Position numbers and translations under genes: made by a program. A DNA stretch of 64,000 nucleotides from Perognathus longimembris pacificus (taxonomy: Eukaryota; Chordata; Mammalia; Rodentia; Heteromyidae), in contig NC_063167.1 in the NCBI RefSeq assembly GCF_023159225.1, positions 75,189,298 through 75,253,297 of the forward strand, given 5' to 3'. Positions 55,702 through 64,000 of the stretch are shown one piece after another; within the stretch, counting starts at the first letter, position 1, and each line of letters opens with the position of its first letter. Below the pieces are notes generated by a model. The model was given only the letters and a program-made list of their open reading frames with translations, was not told the origin of the DNA and made no database searches.

Positions 55702-58700
55702 AATCCTCAAACTCTGCAATGAAATTGAAAGTGAAAAAGCACTACCAAACTCATTCTATGAAGCAAGCATAACCCTCATCCCAAAACCAGATACTCATCA
55801 AAGAAAGAAAACTATAGTCCCTTCTCTTTGATAAATATCACTACAAAACTTCTCAATGAAATCCTGTCCAACCAAATTCAACAACTAAAAAAAAAAAAAA
55901 AATCACACACTATGATCAAACAGGATTCATTCCAGGGATGCAAAGCTGGTTCAATATTTGCAATTCAAATAATGTAATTCAAGATATCAACAGAAGCAAG
56001 GATGAGAACCACATGATCATCTCAATAGATGGAGAAAAAGCATTTGACAAGATCCAATACTCCTTTATGATAAAAGCTCTGGAGAAACTAGGAATCCATG
56101 GAACATTCCTCAATAGAATAAAGGCTGTATATGACAAACTAGCTAGCATTATACTTAATAGTAAAAAGTTAAAACCATTTCCTCTAACAAGGAACAAGAC
56201 AAGGATATCCACTCTCTCCACTCCTCTTCAATATAGCACTGGAATTCCTAGGAAGAGCAATAAGGCAAGGGACAAACAAAAAGGGGATCCAAATTGAAAC
56301 AAGTAAAACTCTCCTTCTTTGCAGATGACAATGATCCTGTATTTAAAAACAAAACAAAACAACAACAACAAAAAAAAAACAACAACATTGATTCCTCTCC
56401 CAAGTTACTTGAGCTGATCTGAAACTTTGGCAAGGTAGCAGGTTATAAAATTAGCCCACAAAAATCAGTTAGCTTTTATGTATGCTAACAATGAGAAAAG
56501 CAAGATTCAAATCAGGGAAGCAACTCCATTTGTAATTGCCTTTAAAAAAAACAAACTAGGAATTAACTTAACCAAAGGTATGAAAGACCTCTATGATGAA
56601 AACTTTTTTCCATGCTCCTAGATTGGAAGGATTACCATTGTGAAAATGGTAATACTGCCTTAAATGATCTACAAATTCAATGCAATACCCATCAAAATCC
56701 TAACAACATTTTTCAATGACATAGAAAAATCAATTACAAAATTCATATGGAATAACAGAAGATACACAATAGCAAAACAATCCTTAGCAGGAAGAACAGT
56801 GCTGGAGGAATATCAATACCAAACTTTAAACTCTATTACAAAGCTGCAGTAATAAAAAGAGCTTGGTACTGGCACAAGAATAGGGATGAGGAATAATGGA
56901 CTAAAATAGAAGACCCCAAAATGAACCCAAAGGGGTCTAGGAATATGGCCTAGTGATTAGAGTGCTTGCCTCCTATACATGAAGCCCTGGGTTCGATTCC
57001 TCAGCACCACATATATGGGAAAAGCCAGAAGTGGTGCTGGGCTCAAGTGGTAGAGTGTTAGCCTTAAGCAAAAAGAAGCCAGGGACAGTGCTCAGGGCAT
57101 GAGTTACAGTCCCAGGACCAGAAAAGAAAAGAAAAGGAAAAAGAAATGAATCCATAGACCTATAGCCACCTAATATGTCATAAGGGAGCCAAAAACACAG
57201 ATGAAAGAAAGACAGCCTCTTCAACAAATAGTGCTGGCAGAATTGGCTATACATACGCAGAATATATGACCCTGCACCAGAATCAATTCCAAATGGATCA
57301 AAGACCTCAATGTAAGATCAGATACCTTGAAAATATTACAGGAAGGAGTAGGAGAAACACTAGGCACCATGGCATGGGTCAAAACTTCCTAAGTAAAGGT
57401 CTAGAATTACAACAATTCAAAGAAAGACTAGATCAATGAGATTACATCAAGCAAGAAGAGTCTCTGCATGGCAAAGGACATAGCTAGCAAGATTTAAAAA
57501 ACACACAGAGAATGTTTTACAAGGGCCTCATATCTAAAATATACTCAGAGCTCAAAAAATTAAACTTCCCTGAAACAAATCATCAAAGAAACAACAGCCC
57601 AATTAATAAATGGGTTAAAGACTTAAGAGAGACTTTTCTGAAGAAGAAATAAGAATGGCCCATAGACACATGAAGGGGGGAAAAAAAAGAAATGTATAAA
57701 ATCAATAATAGAAATGCAAATCAAAACAACATTGATATTATACCTCACCCCATTTAGAATGGCCCTTATCAAGAAAACTAATAATAATTGATGCTGGCAG
57801 GGATATGGCCAAAAGGGAACACTACTACACTATTGGTGGGAATGTAAACATGTTCAACCACTCTGGAAAGCAGTACAGAGGTGCCTCAAACGACTAAACA
57901 TAGAACTTTCCTATGACCCAGCAATCCCACTCCTGGGCATTTATTCCAAATGACCACAAACCAGGCCACACTAAAGCCATCAGCACAACCATGTTCATTG
58001 CAGCGTTGTTTACCGAGCCAAGATAGGGAACCAACCCAGATGCCCCTCAGTGGACAAATGCATCAAGAAAATGTGGTATATATACACAATGGAATTCTAT
58101 GCTTCCATCAGAAAGAATGACATTGCACCAATCATAAAGAAAGAAATTATATTAAGCAAAGTAAGCCTAACCCAAAACACATAGGCTGCATTTTCCCCTC
58201 ATTTGTAATAGTCAGAATGTACCTACAAATCTACAAATAAATCCAATGGATTAAAAGAAAAAAATTACACTTGGACATTGTTAATTAAACAGGACTCTAA
58301 ACATTCACACAGTGAGACCAAAGGAAGATATTCTTGGGAGAAGATCACAATAGCTATGTGCATATGATCATATAAAATGATGATTATCAAAATAAACTCC
58401 AAGAAATGGAAACAAGAGGCTATTATACTATTTTCAGTTTTTTTCTTCTGTTTTTCCCCCTTTGTCCTTTTTTTTTTTTTTAATCCTGTACCATTTGTCT
58501 TTTATGTAAGTTTATCTGATTTGGGGAAGGGAAAGGGGAAGCACAGAAACAGTAGGACAAAGGGTGAACTAATTTACCAGTGATCATCACTAGACAATAT
58601 ATTTGAAATGAACTATACAACTTATGAGGAAAGAAGGGTGGGGAGGGAAAAAACTGGGAAAAAAATGAGGGAAGGAGTAACACTGTTCAAAAAGAAATGT

Positions 58701-58770
58701 ACTCACTACTTGACTTATATAACTGTAACCCCTCTGTATACCTTTACAATAAAAAAAAGAAAAGAAAAAT
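55702..58770 (+). mobile_element. LINE-1, 3' portion (RT, C-terminal region, 3'UTR)
   Basis: Continues the L1 after the provirus. The RT domain shows [12 protein letters not shown] (about 56021-56055) and the FADD active-site motif at 56328-56339, with stops and frameshifts around. A SINE interrupts at 56934. The ORF2 end (GAATGGCCCTTATCAAG, 57.76 kb; CTCCTGGGCATTTATTCC, 57.93 kb) leads to a 3'UTR ending at CCTTTACAATAAAAAAAAG near 58760. Confidence 0.88.
56934..57143 (+). repeat. IDL-Geo SINE inside L1 ORF2
   Basis: GGTCTAGGAATATGGCCTAG through CAGTCCCAGGACCAG and an AAAAG-rich tail. Target duplication AAATGAACCCA / AAATGAATCCA (one mismatch) on the two sides. Confidence 0.9.
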
Positions 58771-58825
58771 AGTAACGGTACATATAAAATATTCATCCTG
58801 CATCTAAAATGATTACTTTGTGATA

Positions 58826-58867
58826 TAATAATAATAATAATAATTATTATTATTATTATTATTATTA
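58826..58867. repeat. (TAA)6(TTA)8 palindrome
   Basis: Six TAA units meet eight TTA units at 58843/58844, giving a perfect inverted repeat with arms of 18-19 bases. The TTA half is the reversed tail of the next L1 fragment. Confidence 0.95.
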
Positions 58868-58990
58868 AGGTTTTGTACAGAGGGGTTACCATTTGATAAG
58901 TCAGGTAATGAGCACAATTCTTACTGGACAATGTCACCCTTTCCTTCACTTTCCCCCCAGATTCCTCCTCCCAAGTTGCATAGTTCATTT
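58862..58990 (-). repeat. LINE-1 3' end, antisense
   Basis: GGTTTTGTACAGAGGGGTTACC, AAGTCAGGTAATGAG and ACAATGTCACCCTTTCC are the reverse of the L1 3'UTR that ends 100 bases upstream on the plus strand, so the two face tail to tail. Confidence 0.82.
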
Positions 58991-59448
58991 AAAGATTTTG
59001 TTAGAAAAACAGACATACAAATTTACTACAACAAAAGGATTGCACAAACCATCAATTAACTTCCATGCCTAACAGGAAGGAGAAAATTTCCACTGAGACC
59101 TTTTAAGTCACAAGGCTACAGCAGATTTTGTATTGTTCAAGTGAGAGTGCAGTATAACGAGCAAAGACATTTTGTCTCAGTTTCTGATACTTGGCTCCTA
59201 AAACTTTTAGGAATCTCCTGAATGAGGAGAGTGTCCTTTGTATGTTACTGCGATGACTCCAGCACGAGGGGCTTGTGGATAGATTAGGAAGGGGACTGGT
59301 CAGCCAGAAAACCCTAGCTGATAATTAGAAGGTTAGAACTTCTGACTCCACCCACCCCCACACCTTTCTTAGGAGTTTCCCACAGATTGAATTCAATCAC
59401 CAATGGCCAGTGATTGAATCCATCAGGATTAGAGAATGAAACCTGGAT
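58991..59448. other. Unique non-coding stretch
   Basis: Nothing recognised. Confidence 0.5.
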
Positions 59449-59463
59449 AAGAAAAACAAAAGG

Positions 59464-59662
59464 GGGCTGGGGATATGGCCTAGTGGCAAGAGTGCCTGCC
59501 TCATATACATGAAGCCCTGGGTTTGATTCTCCAGCACCACATATATAGAAAACAGCCAGAAGTGGTGCCGTGGCTCAAGTAGCAGAGTGCTAGCCTTGAG
59601 CAAAAAGAAGCCAGGGACAGTGCTCAGGCCCTGAGTCCAAGCCCCAGGACTGGCCAAAAAAA
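59464..59662 (+). repeat. IDL-Geo SINE, full length
   Basis: GGCTGGGGATATGGCCTAG through CCCAGGACTGGCC and an A tail. Target duplication AAGAAAAACAAAAGG at 59449-59463 and 59663-59677. Confidence 0.95.
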
Positions 59663-59677
59663 AAGAAAAACAAAAGG

Positions 59678-60362
59678 AAACAACCAATAACAGACACACA
59701 CACACCAAAAAATCCTTAAATCTTGGTGTCCTGGGATCTTTGAGCTTGATGCAGGGAAAGCAGTAAACTCAGAGAGAGAATGCTCAGCAATTCCACACAG
59801 CTGGTTCTGAGTTGTGAACTCTGTACTAAACATCAGCAACATGTTTTTCTCCTCTCACAGGAATCATTTGATGTTCCTTGGCAGGGCACACTGGCTGCAT
59901 GCTTGGTGCCTGTGCACGATTTGAGAACTCATCTGAACTGGGGACAAAAGCAGTTTCTAAGTATCTGTTATAGTCTTACCTTCTCTCTTCTTCCTTGCTG
60001 CCCTCCTTCCCTCTCTACCCCCCTTCCTTCCTCTCTCTCTCTCTTTCTCCCTCTCTCTCCTCTAGTTCATTTCAGAGCTGCGTATCAAAATTAAGACATA
60101 TGCTATGAAAGTATTTTACCACTGAGTTATACCCCAACTCAGTGAGATTATTTTTAAACAGCAGATATATTTCAAACGTATAGTTCCCATTATACCCTTC
60201 ATTACATTAAATGTTGTGGGTGTATGCTAATGATATATAGTTTTTACTGAGTAAATTATTTTTAACTAAGGGGATACTTGATGGCACCAAGTAATTTGCG
60301 TCAGAAATTAACCATAAGGTACTTACCATGACAAATAATTTTCATCAAAATCCAGGAGTCTT
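59678..60362. other. Unique stretch with a pyrimidine tract
   Basis: A TCC/CT-rich run lies at about 59995-60063. No gene recognised. Confidence 0.45.
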
Positions 60363-60569
60363 GCCAGGCACCAGTTGCTCATACCTGTAATCCTAGATAC
60401 TCAAGCACCTAAGAGCTAAGGATGTGGTTTGAAGCCAGCCCCGGCAGGAAAGTCTGAGACTTTTATCTCCAGTTAACCACTAAAAAGCCAGAAGTAAAGC
60501 TGTGTCTCAAGTGGGAGAACAATCCTTGAGCAAAAACAGACTCTGAGTTCGAGCCCCCTAGAACCAACC

Positions 60570-60620
<51 letters not shown>
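60363..60620 (+). repeat. Composite B1-like/Geo SINE with CA tail
   Basis: CCAGGCACCAGTTGCTCATAC through GAGTTCGAGCCCCCTAGAACC, then directly (CA)n at 60570-60620. Confidence 0.92.
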
Positions 60621-60624
<4 letters not shown>

Positions 60625-61149
60625 CCAGGAATCTCAAAACATTGTCTGAGCCTCTTTTGAGGCTCTTTTGGGCCTGGTTTTTTTTTTTTGTTGTTGTTGT
60701 TGTTATTTATTTATTTTTATGGAGGTGGTTGACTTATTGAATCAAAATTTTGACGGGAGAAGACAATGACTAGTGTTTTATTTATTCAATTGCTCTTTCA
60801 GCCATGGATTTATTTCTATTAATGTGTTCAGTGCAAATTAATTCCATAACATGAGAAGCCTAACTCACAAACACAATGTATAATCCAAATATCTACACAA
60901 AGTGTGAGTTTAAAGCAGAAGAAAGTGTTCAATTACATACACCTAAACTTCAGATCTGTTTGATCTGGTTCTTTTCCTGTGTAGATTTCTACACAGGGAA
61001 AACAATAACTTATTATCAAGAGTACTGTGGCCAAATATTAGTTACTGGAGCATGTTTACCTCAGCATAATCATGCAAACAAAAGACTGCAGGCAGCATAT
61101 ATTTTAAAAAAAGATTTCTGTGTATGAAGGCAGTTGTAAAAGATTCACT
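60621..61149. other. Unique non-coding stretch
   Basis: A T run with (GTT)n at 60.68 kb; otherwise nothing recognised. Confidence 0.45.
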
Positions 61150-61485
61150 GCTTATTTTTCAGCCATAAAGACAAATGAAATTCTGTCATTTGCAGAAAAA
61201 AAAATGGATGAAACTGGAGTTTATCATGCTAAACAAAATAAGCCAGACTCAGAAAGACAAGTAACACATGTTTCTCTCATATGTGGAATCTAGGTTAAAA
61301 AAAATAAAGAACATACAAGTAGAAGAGAAGATGATTTGGGAACAGAAAGGATGAGGCAAGGGAGGAAGCAGAGAGGACAATGAGGGAGGATAAATAGGAT
61401 CAAAGCATATAATGTACATTACAAAAATGTTACCATGAAATCTACCACTGTATAATTAGCATACACCAATAAAATGTTTGTTTTT
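61150..61485 (+). repeat. LINE-1 3' end, older subfamily
   Basis: TTCAGCCATAAAGACAAATG, ATGGATGAAACTGGAG, AATAAGCCAGACTCAGAAAG and TCTCATATGTGGAATCTAGG are classic L1 3'-end sequence, different from the L1 at 43.7-58.8 kb. Confidence 0.82.
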
Positions 61486-61939
61486 CTTAAATAATCATCT
61501 ACTTCAAAGCAACTCCACTTTTAGGTTGAGGACCAGGTTCTAATTAGCTAAAACTACTGACATAACAGAAAGTGTTATTTATTTGCAGAAAGACCATAAA
61601 AGTTATCATGAGTTTAATGCACATTGGCGCCAGCCATTGCTTCCCAATTGCTTGATTGAGTTTTGGCTCCTTCATATCCTGTCTAATTTTAAGATGTGTA
61701 AAATTGTAACTCTATTTCCAAAATAAACTGTGTGTTCAACTGTGCACCTGTGCAGTGCTTTTAAATTAGTTGAAATCCATACCATTCTACTCTTGGGAAA
61801 TGAGCTTGGCTAAATGAATCTGGGTGAGCTTGTTGAATCAAAACAGTCTTCATAAGGATAAGCAGTTTATTCATGATGCTTGAGTTTGGAGTTGGATTCT
61901 AAATCTATCATTGTCCTGGAAATTGTCAAATGTCAATTG
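61486..61939. other. Unique non-coding stretch
   Basis: Nothing recognised. Confidence 0.5.

Positions 61940-61980
<41 letters not shown>
61940..61980. repeat. (CA)n microsatellite
   Basis: About 20 CA units. Confidence 0.97.
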
Positions 61981-61981
<1 letters not shown>

Positions 61982-62446
61982 CAAATAGAATGTTAAATCC
62001 AAAGGTGAAGAAGAGAAAGAGTTCAGTTCCCAAGGGAACCCTGATAGCTGAATAATGTGAAACTTGATCCACCTCATCTTGACATTGAATTGATGCTGTT
62101 CATTGATGATTTGAATCTTCACTGAGGATTTACATGAGCATCTGAAAGGTAACTGTTATGACATATAAATATGAGTATGACCATAAGAGCTTTTTACCTA
62201 TCTTATGGCCTTATCTAGAGATTTAATTATTCAAATCTCCACTCTACATCCTGACGTTGATCTCTAGAAAACGTAGAGTTTTCAGTGTCCCTATTTCTCA
62301 AACTACATTTGAGGAAATTATGACTCAATTCTGGATGCTTTGTTCTTTACTTTGTACCTAAAATGCTGTAAAGTTTAATATTGGCATTAATCATCCACAA
62401 AGGCATTCATACATCCTTCAAACCAATCAAAGTTGGAATTCTCAAT
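61981..62446. other. Unique AT-rich stretch
   Basis: Nothing recognised. Confidence 0.5.
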
Positions 62447-62587
62447 ATTTTTTTTACTCCCTTCCTCCCTTCTTTATTTTCTTCCTTCCTCACATTTTCC
62501 TCCCTCCCTCTTCCCCTCTCTTTATCCTTCCTTCCTTTCTTTCTTCCTTCCCTTCTTCTTCCTTCCATCATTTCTTTTTTTCTTTTT
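62447..62587. repeat. Pyrimidine (TTCC)n tract
   Basis: About 140 mostly C/T bases in TTCC, TCCC and CTTT units. The Ser/Phe/Pro-rich frame over it is low-complexity. Confidence 0.93.
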
Positions 62588-63104
62588 GTGAGGATGGAAC
62601 CCAGGATCTTATCTATTTTTCTGTATCAATAAAATAATATGAAGAATCAGTAAATTTGATGCAAACCTGTTTCTTCCTTGCCACACTGGACTTCTACTTG
62701 CCATTTGTACTAGAAGATGGGGAAGCAGAGCTATGTCTCAACCTGACATTCTAACAATGGACATATAGAAGAGAGTCAGAATGCAAGAAGACTGGCTGTT
62801 GACTGAAGGGCACCTCCAACTGCTCTGTTGATAGCATTAGATGAATTGGGTCACAGAGGTACTCTGTGAGGACTCGTTTCAAAGTGTCACATAGCTGTTT
62901 GGTTCAAATAAATATGGTCGGGCAGAAGCAGTGTCAAGAAGCAGCAGGCCCAGACCACAGCCCACCACTGTCGCTCTCCCCTCGAGGGCTCCATGAGCAT
63001 GAGGCCACGTAGCTGGATATTCAGTGCATGAAGATCAGCTAGCTCCAGGCAGAGACAAGCAAGGTCTAGTGATATGAGTTTGTTTGGGGGGTGGGGGGTT
63101 GTTT
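62588..63104. other. Unique non-coding stretch
   Basis: Nothing recognised apart from a G/T-rich patch near 63.08 kb. Confidence 0.45.
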
Positions 63105-63351
63105 TGTTTTGGTTTTTGCCTGTTATCTGTTTGATTGTTTTGGACTCAGAGCCTGGGCACAGTCTCTGAAATTTTCGTTCAAGGCTAGTGCTCTACCATT
63201 TGAGCCACAGCTCCACTTTCAGCCTTTTGGTGATTAAATGGAAATAAAGGATCTCATAGAATTTCCTGCTCCCGCTGGCTTCAAACAGGGATCCTCAGAT
63301 CTCAGCTTCCAGTGTAGTTAGGATTACAGGCATGAGCCATAGTGCCTGGCT
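63105..63351 (-). repeat. Composite B1-like/Geo SINE, antisense
   Basis: TTTTGGTTTTTGCC tail side, GACTCAGAGCCTGGGCACAG through GATTACAGGCATGAGCCATAG. Confidence 0.9.
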
Positions 63352-63420
63352 AGTTATTTGTTTTTAACCTGTTTTCCAAATGATTCTTTTGCTTACCAAA
63401 GTCTGAAAACAGTGAATACT

Positions 63421-63475
63421 TCCTATGCATGCAAAAGATCCTAGGTTTCTTCTCCAGCACTGAAGAAAAAAAAAA
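63421..63475 (+). repeat. ID-like 3' fragment with A tail
   Basis: GCATGCAAAAGATCCTAGG and TCTTCTCCAGCACTG followed by an A run. Confidence 0.55.
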
Positions 63476-63684
63476 AAGGCACCAGCACCAAACTGTGTGT
63501 TTTCCTGGATTAATCCAAAGGGCTGGAAGAAATTTTAAGTGGAGTCCTCCTCTCACCATGCAATTTCCTATTCCTGAATACTTCATGAAGCACTACCCTT
63601 GGTGGTAAACTTCCTGCACTTTACCCCACTGATTAACATTTCAACATAGAGTTCACACTAAGTTAAACTGGCATTACAGAAAAT

Positions 63685-63785
63685 ATAAAGCAGGCCTTGG
63701 ACTCTCAGTATTCCTGCCTCTGACTGTACTGTACTGTACTGACTGCTGGAATTACAGTTGTGCACCATATTTGGCTCATTTCAAG
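63685..63785 (-). repeat. Proto-B1 SINE, antisense
   Basis: TCCTGCCTCTGACTG, GCTGGAATTACAGTTGTGCACC, with a (TGTAC)n expansion at 63725-63741. Confidence 0.6.
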
Positions 63786-64000
63786 GTTTTTGCATACTCC
63801 AGGGACTGGAGGAAGAAACAGGAATAGAGAAGGCCATGATGGAAGGAAATGAATGAATATAGTGAGGAGAGCAGCAGCTGAGCCCTGTTGTAGGATACTT
63901 GTGCTTCTCCTCAACACCAGGTCCTCTGCAAGGCTGTTTATCCCGGCACCTTGAACCTCAGCCTCCCTCAGAACCTCATTATCTACAGGACTTCAAAGAA

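Noticed and set aside
4430..62000. CRISPR-like or regulatory arrays among tandem repeats
   Set aside because: All tandem repeats seen are mono- to tetranucleotide microsatellites, the 19-bp LTR repeats or the L1 5'UTR units. None has spacers.

Overview
This is repeat-rich nuclear DNA from a mammal, with no intact protein-coding gene that I can recognise. Placement among geomyoid rodents (kangaroo rats, pocket mice, pocket gophers) is an inference from the SINEs. The young dimeric SINE has a tRNA-Ala/ID-like left half (box A near TGGCCTAGTGG, box B GGTTCGATTCC) joined to a right half reading GTGGCTCAAGTGGCAGAGTG...CTGAGTCCAAG. That architecture matches the published IDL-Geo family of Geomyoidea. 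A second, older and commoner SINE joins a B1/7SL-like left half (GTAATCCTAGCTACTCAGG) to the same kind of right half. ID monomers, proto-B1, MIR, L2-like and MaLR-like relics complete the repeat set. Repeat names are from reading alone; no library search was possible.

Layout. 1-25.5 kb: mostly non-coding DNA with many SINEs, L1 3' ends and microsatellites, plus a few unique stretches that look like regulatory DNA (6655-6790, 17225-17350) and a strong CTCF-type motif at 24643. 25.9-27.2 kb: a CpG island with GC boxes and plausible splice donors on both strands, best read as a promoter with a non-coding first exon on the minus strand; the gene is not identified. A very strong G-quadruplex tract on the minus strand lies at 25.58-25.62 kb. 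27.2-43.2 kb: more SINEs, simple repeats, MIR/L2 relics and a second, near-perfect CTCF motif at 40318 in the same orientation. 43.24-43.52 kb: a long GGA purine tract. About 43.68-58.76 kb: one near full-length LINE-1 on the plus strand (CpG-rich 5'UTR, decayed ORF1, decayed ORF2 endonuclease and reverse transcriptase, 3'UTR), split by five later insertions: three SINEs, a gammaretrovirus-type solo LTR with a 4-bp target duplication, and a class II (betaretrovirus-like) provirus with a 6-bp target duplication.

The provirus (48870-55695) is the main object in the window. Its LTRs differ by roughly 3%, it has a tRNA-Lys3 primer binding site and a purine tract, and it keeps a broken gag matrix region, an integrase core with D-56-D-35-E visible in one frame, and a broken envelope. 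Protease, reverse transcriptase and RNase H are missing, replaced by about 2.9 kb that I cannot recognise. It is therefore a defective, non-autonomous-looking element. The last 5 kb hold an inverted L1 3' end forming a tail-to-tail pair with an AT palindrome, more SINEs, an older L1 tail and simple repeats.

I see no novel multi-gene system, CRISPR array, tRNA or rRNA gene. The best leads are the tailless 37-bp SINE half at 12039, the unexplained core of the provirus, the in-frame mini-retroposition in its envelope, the repeat-bearing solo LTR, and the CpG island with its flanking CTCF and G4 signals.
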